From contig NZ_JAJQQZ010000002.1 in assembly GCF_021729015.1 (NCBI RefSeq), positions 186,001-250,000 of the forward strand: 64,000 nt of DNA, read 5' to 3'. Each line of letters opens with the position of its first letter. Positions within the stretch are counted from its first letter, which is position 1. A program made the translations under genes and the position numbers. Positions 17,252 to 26,401 of this stretch are shown piece by piece. The stretch comes from Halobacterium rubrum (GTDB lineage: Archaea > Halobacteriota > Halobacteria > Halobacteriales > Halobacteriaceae). Under the pieces are notes generated by a model. The model made no database searches. It was not told the DNA's origin and saw only the letters and a list, made by a program, of their open reading frames with translations.

Positions 17252-17686
17252 TTGGAGATATCTGACGAACTGCTCTGTCTGTTCAACGCGGAAGTAACGG
17301 TCAAAGACGACGAGTACGTGGTCGAAGTCCCGAAGAGCGAGATCGAGACCGGCTCGGTCGACCCCGGCGACGTCTACCGGGTGGCGCTCATCGAGCGACA
17401 CGGCGACGCGGGCGGCAGCGACGGCACGTCGTCCTCGACGTCCTCGACGTCGTCGTCCTCGGCGTCCACTGGAGCGTCCTCGGAACCCCAGCCCCCCGTC
17501 GAGGAGGGCGAGATTCGCTACGTCGAGATCGAGGACATCGGCAAGCAGGGCGACGGCATCGCCCGCGTCGAGCGCGGCTACGTCATCATCGTGCCCGACG
17601 CCGAGATCGGCGAGCGCGTCAAAGTCGAAGTCACCGAAGTGAAGTCGAACTTCGCGGTCGGCGAGATTATCGACGAAGAGTACTGA
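17252..17686 (+). CDS. TRAM-domain RNA-binding protein
   Basis: A 144-residue protein. The N-terminal ~45 residues form a small beta-rich segment, followed by a low-complexity Ser/Thr linker (about residues 55-75, including STSSTSSSSAS). A C-terminal TRAM domain follows (YVEIEDIGKQGDGIARVERG, then VIIVPDAEIGERVKVEV), an OB-fold that binds structured RNA. Haloarchaea and methanogens have many small TRAM proteins, proposed to act as RNA chaperones much as cold-shock proteins do in bacteria. The start is discussed under the RBS entry. The linker is encoded by repeated tcgtcc/tcgacg units and is probably variable between strains. Confidence 0.9.
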   Translation: MEISDELLCLFNAEVTVKDDEYVVEVPKSEIETGSVDPGDVYRVALIERHGDAGGSDGTSSSTSSTSSSSASTGASSEPQPPVEEGEIRYVEIEDIGKQGDGIARVERGYVIIVPDAEIGERVKVEVTEVKSNFAVGEIIDEEY

Positions 17687-17755
17687 CGACGGCGGCGGCG
17701 CCACGGCGATCACTGGCGTCGACCTCGACGGCCCGCTCGGGCCGGCGACTCGTTC

Positions 17756-19453
17756 TCAGGGACGCGTGAACTTCCCGAGGTCCACGTCTTCGACGCTCGG
17801 CGAGGAGTCGTGGGGCCGGTCGACGAGGATGTCGCCGGCCGTACTGGACCCGATGCCGGGAATCGCGGTGAGTTCGTCCATCGTGGCGTCGTTGACGTCC
17901 AGCGGGTGGGGGATGCCGGTGACCGACCGGTAGCCGTGGTCGGTGATGGCGACGTCGATAGTCTGGCCGAGTTCGCGCTCGCCCGGGATGCCGACGAGCA
18001 GCGAGTACGTGCCGAGCTGGCGGCCGAACGTCTTGCCGTCCTGGTGGTACTCGAGGGTGACGTCTTTCAGGACCGTGCCCGGCGGGACGACGCGCTGGAG
18101 CATCGCGTTGTCGATGGTCTCCCGGACCTCGGTCTTGTACTGCTTGAACAGTTGCTTGTGGTTCTCGGCGAGGTCGACGCCGGTCTCGGCCATCTCGGTG
18201 CCCTCGAAGGCCATGACCTGCCGGATGTTGATGCGGCGCACCATCAGCCCCTCGTCGAGGAGGCTCTGGAGGAACTGCTTGTTGTGCTCGAAGGTCTCCG
18301 CGCGCTCGCCGGTGAGGCCGTGCACGAGGTTGATGCCCGGCAGGAGTTTCGGCAGCCGGTCGGGGGAACCGTCGCCCCACGACGGCGCGTCCTCGGGGGA
18401 CTCGCCGGGCCGCCAGCCGCCGACCTCGTTCACGACGCGGACGGCTTCGAGGCACTCTTCGGCGCTCACGAGGAGGTTGTTCTCCTCCTGGACGAGCGGG
18501 TCCGCCGACTCGAGGCCGAACGCCGCCGTGTCACCGGGCGTGTTGTGTTCGGCGATGATGCGGATGGCTTCCCGGGACTGCTCGGGGTAGTCCACGATGG
18601 TCACCGGGTTCATGTTGTCGAGGTGCAGCGTCCCGAGGTCGGGCGCGACCTCCCGGATGCCGGCGTACAGGCGCTCGATGGCGTCCGGGTTCGGCGCCTC
18701 GCCGTCGCCGCCGAACGCGAGGATGTCGGCCTGCCGGCCCAGCCGGAAGTGCCGGGCACCGTGGTCGTACAGTTCGCCGACCTCCCTGACGACGGAGTCG
18801 GCCGACCGGAACGAGGGGTCGCCGTACATCGGCTCCGTGCAGAACGAACACCGGTACGCGCAGCCCCGCGAGGTCTCCATCTCGCAGATGAGGTACTCGG
18901 GGTAGTTCGGGTGCTGCTCGACGACGAACGCGCCCTTCGCCGCCCACCGGTCGATCTCCTCGTTGTCCCGGTAACGGTCCTCGAAGCCCTCCAGCCCGCT
19001 GTTCACGAGGTCGTAGGCGGCCGCTTCGATGTCCGCCATCGCGAGGAAGTCGAAGTCGAGGTCGGAGCGCTCCATCTCCTGGGCGCCGGCGTTCTCCTCG
19101 CCGACGCCGAACCGCACGGGCCCGCCCATCACGCTCGTGCCGTCGGCCAGCCACGCCAGTTCCCGGACCTCGTCTGGTTCGGCGGGCGTGCCGCCGACGT
19201 ACTTCCCGGGGACCGTCATCCCGCCGACGTACACGAACAGGTCGGCGTCCGCCACGTCGTTGAACTTCGACTTGTCCTCACGGAGTTCGTCGATGGTGTG
19301 GTAGGTGACGTTCTCGGGGTCGACGCCCGCGTCCACCAGCGCGCCGGCGGTGTACCGGGGGTACGTCGAGATGTACGGCGGCACCCCGAAGTGCGCGGGC
19401 TCGTCGACGTAGCCGTCCACGAGCGTCACGTCCAGCTCCTCGGGGGCAATCAT
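17756..19453 (-). CDS. Archaeal radical SAM protein with C-terminal helix-hairpin-helix
   Basis: A 565-residue protein. Residues 1-150 form a cobalamin-binding-like or Rossmann-type domain (GYVDEPAHFGVPPYIS, LFVYVGGMTVPGKYVGG). The radical SAM core follows with the cluster motif CxxxCxxC as GCAYRCSFC (C198, C202, C205), and later HLDNMNPVTI and LLPGINLVHGL. The C-terminus has a helix-hairpin-helix (NDATMDELTAIPGIG), suggesting nucleic acid contact. It belongs to the conserved archaeal group annotated only as radical SAM protein; no reaction is known. It lies 35 bases downstream of the DUF429 gene, so the GT87, DUF429 and this gene may be one operon. Confidence 0.87.
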   Translation of the reverse strand: MIAPEELDVTLVDGYVDEPAHFGVPPYISTYPRYTAGALVDAGVDPENVTYHTIDELREDKSKFNDVADADLFVYVGGMTVPGKYVGGTPAEPDEVRELAWLADGTSVMGGPVRFGVGEENAGAQEMERSDLDFDFLAMADIEAAAYDLVNSGLEGFEDRYRDNEEIDRWAAKGAFVVEQHPNYPEYLICEMETSRGCAYRCSFCTEPMYGDPSFRSADSVVREVGELYDHGARHFRLGRQADILAFGGDGEAPNPDAIERLYAGIREVAPDLGTLHLDNMNPVTIVDYPEQSREAIRIIAEHNTPGDTAAFGLESADPLVQEENNLLVSAEECLEAVRVVNEVGGWRPGESPEDAPSWGDGSPDRLPKLLPGINLVHGLTGERAETFEHNKQFLQSLLDEGLMVRRINIRQVMAFEGTEMAETGVDLAENHKQLFKQYKTEVRETIDNAMLQRVVPPGTVLKDVTLEYHQDGKTFGRQLGTYSLLVGIPGERELGQTIDVAITDHGYRSVTGIPHPLDVNDATMDELTAIPGIGSSTAGDILVDRPHDSSPSVEDVDLGKFTRP

Positions 19454-19488
19454 ACACTGGCGTTGGGTGTCGACGCGTAAGAACGTGA

Positions 19489-20319
19489 CTACACGTAGAT
19501 GCGGGCCTCCAGCGAGTCCGGCTCGTGGCCCCAGTCACCGTGGTTCCGGAACACTGCGACCGCCGCGAGCAGGCTGTCGAGGGCGTCCCCGTCGGTGTCG
19601 TCGAGGTAGCGCTGGCGAAGCCCCCCGGGAATCGACACGTCCGCGAGCGCCGCGAGGCCGTCGAGGTTCCGGGCGCGACGAGTCTGGTGGGACTCACCCG
19701 TCCCCTTGTAGCCCTCACGGCAGAGTCCGAGCGCGTCCAGCACGCCGGCGGGGTACGTCTCGGCGACGGCCGGCCCGCCGGCCGCAGGCGGGTCGAAGGG
19801 CACGACTTGCGCGTCGTCCGCGACTTCGGCGAGCACGTCGGCGACGCCGTGGTAGGTCTGGTGCTGGACGAAGAAGTGGTACGGCGAGAACGCGCCGTGC
19901 TCGCGGTCCGTATCCCGCTTCAGGTACGTGGTGCCGTCGGCGTTCGCGTTCGTCCACTCTACACAGACCTCGGCGAAGGCGTCGGCGTCTCTGCAGTCCG
20001 CGACGGCGTCGACGACGTCGCGCCACGTCGCTGCGTCGAACGCGCCCTCGGCGACGGCTCGCGGGACGGCGAACGGGAAGTCGAAGCCGAAGGCGGTCGC
20101 GTCGGGCTGGCTCCGGACGAACGCCGCGAGCGCGGCGAGTGTCGGCCCCCTGTCGGTCTTGGGTTCGCCGTCGTAGTAGTCGGCGAGAACGTCGGGGGCG
20201 CGCCCGCAGTCTCGGACGCGAAACGCGCCGTCCTCGACGCTCGCCTCAGTCAGCCAGACGCTCTCGCCGGCGCACTTCGCGCCGCTGAAGTCGACGCCGT
20301 ATATCGTGTCGACGGCCAC
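19489..20319 (-). CDS. DUF429-family RNase H-fold predicted nuclease
   Basis: A 276-residue protein starting with GTG at 20319. DTIYGVDFSGAK at the N-terminus is the first strand of an RNase H-like fold with the expected acidic residue. Further conserved stretches are TAFGFDFPFAVPR and ETYPAGVLDALGL, both typical of DUF429. The family is predicted to be nucleases or sugar-kinase-like ATPases and is not characterised. A frame open further upstream runs antisense-like through the neighbouring gene and is not coding there. It is 11 bases downstream of the GT87 gene, so translation is probably coupled. Confidence 0.8.
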   Translation of the reverse strand: MAVDTIYGVDFSGAKCAGESVWLTEASVEDGAFRVRDCGRAPDVLADYYDGEPKTDRGPTLAALAAFVRSQPDATAFGFDFPFAVPRAVAEGAFDAATWRDVVDAVADCRDADAFAEVCVEWTNANADGTTYLKRDTDREHGAFSPYHFFVQHQTYHGVADVLAEVADDAQVVPFDPPAAGGPAVAETYPAGVLDALGLCREGYKGTGESHQTRRARNLDGLAALADVSIPGGLRQRYLDDTDGDALDSLLAAVAVFRNHGDWGHEPDSLEARIYV

Positions 20320-20330
20320 ACGCGAGTGTC

Positions 20331-21590
20331 TCAGTACTCGGCCGTAGCTCTTGTCCCCACACGGCGGTGTTGCTGGAGCGCGCAGGCGGCCAGCGTGAGG
20401 GCGGCGCCGACGGTCGCCGTCCGGACGTACGTGAAGGCGGTTTCGGCGGCGGCGAGCAGTGCGTCGCCGACGGCCGCGGGGACGGCGGGGGCCTCGGCGA
20501 CGAGTGCGACGTCTGCCACCGAGAGGGGGACGACGGTGAGCAGCGCGCCGGCGAGGAACAGCCGCCTCGCCGTGCCGGCTTCGAGCGCGAACAGTAGCCC
20601 GACGAGCGTCGGGTAGGAGAGCACGGCGTAGAACGGCTCCAGCGGGAACGCCACCAGCATCGCGGTGAGCACGGCGTGGAGGCCGACGAGGCGGTCCGTA
20701 ACGGTCGCAGTGACCCGGTTCGCGGCGGCGACGACTGGCGCGAGGACGGTGAGGCTCGCGGCGAGCAGCTGGCTGCCGGAGAGTCCGGGCGCCACGGCGG
20801 CGAACTGCCGCCGGAGGGTGGCGTACGGCTCCGAGGGGTCGGGGCCGTCGGGGAACGTGGCGACGTTCGTCTCGCCGGTGAGGACAGTGGTGGCGAACGT
20901 CTCGTAGGCGTCGACGCCGAACAGCGGGAGGCCGGCGAGCAGGACGCCCGTGCCGACAGCCGTCGCTGCGGCGACGGCGCGCCACGCGCGCTGGCGGAGC
21001 AGCCACGCGCCCGCCAGCGCCGGGAACAGTTTGACGAGCGCAGCCCCGGCGAACAGCGCGCCGCTGGCCCACTCGCGGTCGGCTTCGAGCGCGAGCGCGC
21101 CGGCGCCGAGTGCGGCGGCGAGGGCGGGGTTGACCTGGCCGTTCACGAGGTTCACGACCGACGGCGGGCTGGCGAGGACGGCAGCGCCGACGAGCCAGCG
21201 GTCGGTGCGGTCGAGGCTGGCGCCCGCACGCTCGGCGAGGCGGACCCCCGTCACGGCGACGGCGGCGAGCGCCAGCACGCCGACGAGCAACTGGTAGGCG
21301 TACGCGAGCGTGGCGTCCCCCAGCAGGGCGTTCGGGAGGAACGCGACGGCGACCGGCGGCGGGTAGAGGAACCCCACGTCGTAGAGGGGCTGGCCGGCGA
21401 GGACAGCGCGGCCGGCGGCGTAGTAGGCGTCGCTGGCGAGCGCGACCTGCCCGGGGTTCGCCGTCGGGAAGGCTGCTGCCGTCGGAATCCCGGCGAGGAC
21501 TGCGGCAGCCAGCACCAGCCGAGATGCGTGCGCGGCGACGAACCGGCGGCCGCGAGCGGGGAGCGAGCGGAGGCGGCGAGTCGCTTGCAC
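20331..21590 (-). CDS. GT87-type (DUF2029) polyprenol-dependent glycosyltransferase
   Basis: A ~419-residue protein with about ten membrane helices. The extracytoplasmic loop after the first helix has PLYDVGFLYPPPVAVAF, the region of the GT87 catalytic acidic residue and the YPP motif. GT87/DUF2029 enzymes transfer mannose or other sugars from polyprenol-phosphate carriers to lipoglycans outside the membrane in Actinobacteria; the haloarchaeal acceptor is unknown. The start is GTG at 21590 or 21605; longer frames would overlap the CxxC microprotein gene on the other strand. Confidence 0.8.
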   Translation of the reverse strand: MQATRRLRSLPARGRRFVAAHASRLVLAAAVLAGIPTAAAFPTANPGQVALASDAYYAAGRAVLAGQPLYDVGFLYPPPVAVAFLPNALLGDATLAYAYQLLVGVLALAAVAVTGVRLAERAGASLDRTDRWLVGAAVLASPPSVVNLVNGQVNPALAAALGAGALALEADREWASGALFAGAALVKLFPALAGAWLLRQRAWRAVAAATAVGTGVLLAGLPLFGVDAYETFATTVLTGETNVATFPDGPDPSEPYATLRRQFAAVAPGLSGSQLLAASLTVLAPVVAAANRVTATVTDRLVGLHAVLTAMLVAFPLEPFYAVLSYPTLVGLLFALEAGTARRLFLAGALLTVVPLSVADVALVAEAPAVPAAVGDALLAAAETAFTYVRTATVGAALTLAACALQQHRRVGTRATAEY

Positions 21591-21689
21591 GGGAGAGCGA
21601 GCCACCGCCGGCCACTTGCCTGTTCCGGCGAGGGGGTCGTTCTCGCCCCGGCCACCCCCTTTTTGGCCGCGGCGCTCCAACAGAAGCGT

Positions 21690-21848
21690 ATGCCAGCTAC
21701 GCTTGAGGTTCGCTGCGACAACGGGGACTGCGAGATGGACATGTTCGAACTCCACTACACCTACGACATGCCCGACGACGTCGGCGTCGCCGACTTCTCG
21801 TGTCCGTACTGCGGGACCACTGACGACCTCGCGGAGATCGAGCTATGA
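21690..21848 (+). CDS. CxxC zinc-ribbon-like microprotein
   Basis: A 52-residue protein with Cys pairs CDNGDC (a CxxxxC pair, residues 9-14) and CPYC (residues 38-41), a likely single zinc site. The rest is acidic, with HYTYDMPDDVGVADF between the pairs. Its ATG at 21690 has a T5 run about 30 bases upstream that could be the TATA-like element. The stop overlaps the Hsp20 start by four bases (ATGA), so the two are translationally coupled, hinting at a shared stress or proteostasis role. Haloarchaeal zinc-finger microproteins of this size affect growth, swarming and biofilm in Haloferax, but this one is not specifically known to me. Confidence 0.82.
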   Translation: MPATLEVRCDNGDCEMDMFELHYTYDMPDDVGVADFSCPYCGTTDDLAEIEL

Positions 21849-22363
21849 AGGGCAAAGACTTCGCGGAGTCCGTCGGCAGCGAGGTCCTGAAGCGCGCGGG
21901 GCGTGCGGCCTCCCGGTTCCAGGAGGAGTCGCCGCTGCCCGTCGACATGCTGGAGGGCGACGACGAGTACCTGCTCGTGTTCGACGCGCCGGGCGCCGAC
22001 GCCAGCGACGTCCAGGTGAGCTACGAGGGCAGCGAGGTCCACGTGCGGGTCGACCGCTTCCGGGGGTTCCGTGAGGGCTTCGAGATGGTGTTCCCGGGTC
22101 GCGGGCTCACACTGGAGGGGAGCGCGACGCTGCCCGAGGACGCCGTCGTGGACGCCGAGTCGGCGCGCGCAGAGCTGAAAGACGACGGCACGCTGTACGT
22201 GTTCCTGCCGAAGCGCGGCGACGACGCGACCACCATCGACGTCACCGCGTCCGCCCCCGAGGAGCACGGAGACGAGCCAGCGCACGGTGACGACCACGAG
22301 AGCGACGACGACCACCACGACGAGGAAAGCGAGGACGCGTCCGGCGACGGCGACGAGGCGTAG
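21845..22363 (+). CDS. Hsp20/alpha-crystallin small heat-shock protein
   Basis: A 172-residue holdase-type chaperone. The alpha-crystallin beta-sandwich spans about residues 30-125: PLPVDMLEGDDEYLLVFDAP at the start, VHVRVDRFRGF, and the C-terminal strand LKDDGTLYVFLPKR. The typical IxI anchoring motif after the domain is not clear; instead the tail is His/Asp/Glu-rich (HGDEPAHGDDHESDDDHH), suggesting metal binding or solubility in high salt. It overlaps the CxxC microprotein gene by ATGA. The sequence is typical of haloarchaeal Hsp20-like proteins with weakly conserved domains. Confidence 0.84.
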   Translation: MKGKDFAESVGSEVLKRAGRAASRFQEESPLPVDMLEGDDEYLLVFDAPGADASDVQVSYEGSEVHVRVDRFRGFREGFEMVFPGRGLTLEGSATLPEDAVVDAESARAELKDDGTLYVFLPKRGDDATTIDVTASAPEEHGDEPAHGDDHESDDDHHDEESEDASGDGDEA

Positions 22364-22369
22364 CGCCGC

Positions 22370-23497
22370 CTACTCGACGGCCATCCCTTCGACGACGTCG
22401 AACGACTTGGTGCCGTCGAATCGCGCCGGGTCGAACGCCGGAATCCCCTCGCCGTCGAGGACCTGTTCTGCGATCACTTCGCCGGTGGCGGGAGCGCGCA
22501 TGAAGCCGTGGCCCTGCCAGCCGGCGGCGACGTAGAGGCCGTCGCGGAGTTCGCCGAGCAGCGGGTCGCGGTCGGGCGTAGCGGTACAGAGGCCGGCCCA
22601 CGCGCGCTCGACGTCGGGGTGGTAGCCCGGGAACCGGTCGCGGAGCCGGTCGTCCATCGCGTCGACGAACCAGTCGTCGCCGTCCCGGTCGTAGCCGTCG
22701 GGGCTGGCCTCGACGGGCTCGGTGCCGTCGCCGGCGAGCAGGCCCTCTGGATGCGGCCGAGCGTAGTAGCCGGCCGTGGCGTCGTACACGGTCGGCAGCC
22801 CCTCACCGGGTGCGTCTGCCGTGAGTGCCTGCACCCGGTAGGGTTTCAGCGGCACCGGGACGCCTGCGTCTGCGAGCACCTGTTTCGTGTGCGCGCCGGC
22901 GGCGACCACCACGTCGTCGTAGCCGGTGCCGTTGACTGCGACCGGGTCGACCGCAACGGTCGCCGGTTCGTGCTCGCGAATCTCGACGCCCTCGTCGCGC
23001 GCGAGGTCGGCGAGGAGGTCGGCGTACGCGCTCGTGTCGACGACGGCGGCGTCCCGGGCGATTGCGGCCTCGACGACGTCGTCCGCGCGGAGCGCCGGGA
23101 ACTCGACGGCGAGGTCGTCGCCGTCGACGCGCTCGACGGCACGGCCGTGGCGCTGCATCGCGGCCACCTGCTTGCGGATAGCGTCGGCTTTCGCGCCCGG
23201 TTCGGTGACGAACCAGACGTACGGCGTCACGGTGAACTCGAAGTCCCCGCGGCCGGAGAATTCGCGGAAGCGCTCGACGGCGCGGGCAGCGACCCGCGCG
23301 TCGACGTCCTCGGCGAACGCGTCGTAGCAGATGCCGGCCGCGCGCCCCGTGCTCGCGGCGGCCACGGTCTCCCGTTCGTACACCGTCACGTCAGCGCCAC
23401 GGGCGGCGAGGTCGTGGGCGGCCGTCAGGCCGACCGCGCCGGCGCCGACCACGGCGACCCGGCGCGCTGGCCCTGCGTCAGCGTCGTCGTCGTCCAT
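22370..23497 (-). CDS. DadA/glycine-oxidase-like FAD-dependent oxidoreductase
   Basis: A 375-residue flavoprotein of the D-amino acid oxidase (DAO) family. The dinucleotide-binding motif is VAVVGAGAVGLTAAHDLA with the acidic end VTVYE, followed by STGRAAGICYDAF. The C-terminal FAD-contact region reads LYVAAGWQGHGFMRAPATGE, as in sarcosine and glycine oxidases. The reaction is probably oxidation of a secondary or primary amine on an amino acid; the substrate is not readable. It ends only six bases after the Hsp20 stop in the opposite orientation. Confidence 0.87.
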   Translation of the reverse strand: MDDDDADAGPARRVAVVGAGAVGLTAAHDLAARGADVTVYERETVAAASTGRAAGICYDAFAEDVDARVAARAVERFREFSGRGDFEFTVTPYVWFVTEPGAKADAIRKQVAAMQRHGRAVERVDGDDLAVEFPALRADDVVEAAIARDAAVVDTSAYADLLADLARDEGVEIREHEPATVAVDPVAVNGTGYDDVVVAAGAHTKQVLADAGVPVPLKPYRVQALTADAPGEGLPTVYDATAGYYARPHPEGLLAGDGTEPVEASPDGYDRDGDDWFVDAMDDRLRDRFPGYHPDVERAWAGLCTATPDRDPLLGELRDGLYVAAGWQGHGFMRAPATGEVIAEQVLDGEGIPAFDPARFDGTKSFDVVEGMAVE

Positions 23498-23619
23498 GCA
23501 GGCTGGTGGGCGCGCGACCCCGATAACTCCCGTGGACGCGCCGAACCGGCGCCCTCGGTCAGTTTCACTTTCACTCCGGACGGGTGGCCTTCAAGCCCGT
23601 TCCGGGTGCACGAAGAGGT

Positions 23620-23784
23620 ATGCCTGTTCAGACGCGCCGCTCGGAGCGACCGTCCACGAGCGACCGCCACCGCGTCGAGGTGTCGGAGATGACCGCCGCC
23701 GGCGTCGCCGCCTACGCGGACACCCACGACGACGCCTACATCGAGCGCCGCGGCGGCCGGACGTTCGTCGTCACGCGCGAGTGA
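23620..23784 (+). CDS. Small haloarchaeal protein, unknown function
   Basis: A 54-residue protein beginning with MPVQTRRSERPSTSD and ending in YIERRGGRTFVVTRE. The C-terminal half looks like a small alpha-beta unit (VEVSEMTAAGVAAYADTHDD, then two beta strands). I recognise no motif. Codon use is like that of neighbouring genes, and an ATG lies at 23620 with a normal spacing to the divergent FAD gene. The 3' end overlaps the convergent luciferase-like gene by 14 bases. I do not know a function. Confidence 0.6.
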   Translation: MPVQTRRSERPSTSDRHRVEVSEMTAAGVAAYADTHDDAYIERRGGRTFVVTRE

Positions 23785-24574
23785 AGGCGTCGAGGCCGCG
23801 AGCGGGGTACGCGACCACGTGGTCGGCGCCTGCCTCCCGGAGCGCCGTCACGCGTTCCCGGACCGTCTCCCGGTCGCCCACGAGCGCGTAGTCCCGCACG
23901 GCCTTCGACAGCACCTCGCGGGCGCGGCCGTCGGCGGCCGCGCCCGTCTCGGCGTCGTCGGGGAGCGCGCGCCGCACGGGCCCCCGGCGGGCGGTGTAGT
24001 CCCCGACCGCGTCCAGAATCTCGTTCTCGTCGTCGGTGAGCACGGTGGGCGCGTAGACGGCGACGTCGCCGTCGAAGCCCGCCGCGCGCAGCCCGTGGAG
24101 GTCGCGCTCGGTGCCTCGCGAGAGCAGTTCGAACTGGGTAGCGCCAGTGGCGAGTGCGGCGCGCTCCACGCCCTCTGTGCCCACCCAGGCGTCGCCGGTC
24201 GCCGCCTCGACGGCGGCGCCGAGCCTGGGGGCGACCGCGCGGCTGGACTCCTCGTCGGTGAGGTAGGCGCCGTGGCCCGCGACCAGCACGCGCCCGAGAC
24301 TTTCGGGGAGGTCGGCGGCCAGCGAGTCGTCCCCGAGGGGGTCGAAGCCGTCCGCTCGTACGGGCGTCGTCAGTCGAATCTCGCGGCTGTCTCCCGCGAG
24401 AGCGGCGAGCCCGTCGAGGTCGGGGAGGTGCTCGCGGCCCTCGTAGTCGACCGTCACGGTGCCGACGGAGTCGGCCAGATGCTCGATGCGCCGCCAGTCG
24501 TGTTCGGCGGGTTTCACTGCGACCGCGTCGATGCCCGCGACCGCGGCGTGGGCGTCGCTACTGGGACTCAGCAC
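23771..24574 (-). CDS. Luciferase-like (LLM)-related barrel protein
   Basis: A 267-residue protein with GTG start at 24574. The C-terminal stretch ALVGDRETVRERVTALREAG, then DHVVAYPARG, is the end of the luciferase-like monooxygenase/F420-dependent reductase barrel. The N-terminal half (AVAVKPAEHDWRRIEHLADS, then VTVDYEG) is short compared with true LLM enzymes (usually 320-350 residues), so F420 or flavin binding may be lost. It is specific to haloarchaea as far as I can tell, and its reaction is unknown. It sits downstream of the FAD amine-oxidase gene across a 114-base gap. Confidence 0.62.
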   Translation of the reverse strand: MLSPSSDAHAAVAGIDAVAVKPAEHDWRRIEHLADSVGTVTVDYEGREHLPDLDGLAALAGDSREIRLTTPVRADGFDPLGDDSLAADLPESLGRVLVAGHGAYLTDEESSRAVAPRLGAAVEAATGDAWVGTEGVERAALATGATQFELLSRGTERDLHGLRAAGFDGDVAVYAPTVLTDDENEILDAVGDYTARRGPVRRALPDDAETGAAADGRAREVLSKAVRDYALVGDRETVRERVTALREAGADHVVAYPARGLDAFTRA

Positions 24575-24688
24575 GACGAACCACCCCGGGTCGCGAGACT
24601 GGTTGTAGTACTAGAACAGTGCCGGAACTCGATCCATCGTCTCTGCGACCATACCCGGGGTACCGTGTCCGAGGGGAAAAGCGTGTCG

Positions 24689-26323
24689 TCAGGGGCGGAG
24701 TCTGCGCGAGAGCTGCCACGCGTCGTGGCCGACCTCGCCGGGGTGTGGCAGCCCGAGCCTGAACCGCAGGCGGTCCTGTCGCTTCAGCGGCTCGAACGCA
24801 CGGGGCTCCTCCAGCCCCCAGACCTCGACGCGGGGCGCGGCGGCGCCGGTGGCGTCGAGGACCGCGTTTGCGGCGCGCCGCCCGGCCTCGCTTGCGGCCT
24901 CCATCGTCGCGAGGTCGGTGTCGACGCGCGCGTAGTCGCCCGCGACAGCGAGGTTCGGCGCCTCGGTGTCCGGGTCCGGGCGGTTCCGGAGGCTGTCGAC
25001 GGTGTTGATGACCAGCGGGGAGTCGTTCCGGAGCCCCTCAGGGGTCTCCGAGAGCTCGGGGTCGAGGAAGTGCGAGACGCGCGCGTCGTCGGGCAGCGTG
25101 TCCTCGCCGAGGTGGGCCTGCACCTGCGCCCAGATCTCCTCGACGGCCTCCTCGCGGGTGCACTCCCGCCCGGGCTTGTCGTACAGGACGCCCGGGGTGT
25201 CCCAGTCGGAGGCGATGACCGACAGCACGCCCTCGACGTCGCCGTCCGACCGCGCTTCGAGGTCGTGGTCGGCCCAGAACTGACGCTGGCTCACCGACGT
25301 GATGGCCCACGGCGAGTCGACGTAGACGGCGTGCCCGCCGACGACCTCGATGTCGCGGTCGAGGTAGAACTGGACGCCGTTCATCCACGCCGTCTCGACG
25401 CGCTCGACGCCACTCAGCGAGCGCGCCGCGCGCCGCAGCTCGGGCGTCAGCAGCTCCGGGAGGACGTCGACGGGGAGCGCGGCGACGTACTGGTCGGCCG
25501 TCACGGTCTCGCCGTCGACCTCGACGCCCGTGACTCGGTGGCCGTCGCTGTGGATGGCGGTCACGGGGCTCTCCAGCCGGACGTCGACGCCCTGCGCGTC
25601 GAGGTACTCGTGCCACGGGTCGAGCCACACCTCGCTGGTCGGGCCGTCCAGCACGCGCTCGGCGGGCGCGTTCGGGTCGAGTTGGCCGAGCAGCAACTGG
25701 AGGTAGATGGTGCCGACGGTGCGCGCGCTGCCCTTCTCCGGGCGGAGCGCGACCAGCGACTGCGTGGACTGCGCGAGGTGTTTGCGGTACGCCGGCGACA
25801 TCTCGTCGGCGTCGATGAACTCCCACCACGACTGCTGCTCGAACTCCTGTTCGCGGCGCTCGTCGCAGCTGGTCAGCAGGACCGCCAGTCGGCTGACGAA
25901 GTGCGCCAGCTCCCGGCGCGGGACCTCGCCGCCGGCAATCTGGGGCTGGAGGGCGTCCAGCCACTCCCGGGGCGTCGACGGGCGTTCCGTGGACGCCACC
26001 GCGCCCTCACCGTCCGTGTTCGCGATGAGCGTCTCCGTGGTGGGCACGAGGTGGTCGGCGACCGACCGCCCGTCGCCGTCCGGGATGCGCTCCATCGTCT
26101 CCACGACGTTCGTGTAGTACGCCGGGAAGAAGCGGAAGCCGTGCTCGCCGAGCAAACCGTCGTCGCCGGCGTCGTCGTCGACGGGCATCGAGCGCGCCTT
26201 CCCGCCGACGCGGTCGTTGGCCTCGTAGACGGTCACGTCGTACCCGCGTTCGGCGAGCTCCATGGCCGCCGTCAGCCCGGCGATTCCTCCCCCCAGTACG
26301 GCCACGCGGCGCGACTCTGGCAT
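24689..26323 (-). CDS. Phytoene desaturase / hydroxysqualene dehydroxylase-like FAD oxidoreductase
   Basis: A 544-residue flavoprotein. [20 protein letters not shown] is the FAD motif, and [11 protein letters not shown] is the second. [15 protein letters not shown] is typical of the HpnE/phytoene-desaturase-like group, and [20 protein letters not shown] is the C-terminal FAD segment. Members remove hydrogens or hydroxyl from isoprenoids; carotenoid or squalene-type lipids are likely substrates here, but the exact one is open. It is shorter by some tens of residues than true CrtI enzymes and lacks their terminal membrane tail. It is downstream of the Nudix gene on the same strand. Confidence 0.82.
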   Translation of the reverse strand: MPESRRVAVLGGGIAGLTAAMELAERGYDVTVYEANDRVGGKARSMPVDDDAGDDGLLGEHGFRFFPAYYTNVVETMERIPDGDGRSVADHLVPTTETLIANTDGEGAVASTERPSTPREWLDALQPQIAGGEVPRRELAHFVSRLAVLLTSCDERREQEFEQQSWWEFIDADEMSPAYRKHLAQSTQSLVALRPEKGSARTVGTIYLQLLLGQLDPNAPAERVLDGPTSEVWLDPWHEYLDAQGVDVRLESPVTAIHSDGHRVTGVEVDGETVTADQYVAALPVDVLPELLTPELRRAARSLSGVERVETAWMNGVQFYLDRDIEVVGGHAVYVDSPWAITSVSQRQFWADHDLEARSDGDVEGVLSVIASDWDTPGVLYDKPGRECTREEAVEEIWAQVQAHLGEDTLPDDARVSHFLDPELSETPEGLRNDSPLVINTVDSLRNRPDPDTEAPNLAVAGDYARVDTDLATMEAASEAGRRAANAVLDATGAAAPRVEVWGLEEPRAFEPLKRQDRLRFRLGLPHPGEVGHDAWQLSRRLRP

Positions 26324-26401
26324 GGCCGTCTAGTGGGGCCGACCGGACTTCAGGCTACCCCCCACCGGCGGGCGTCGCCGGGTCTCCGGCGCGCTCGTCT
26401 C

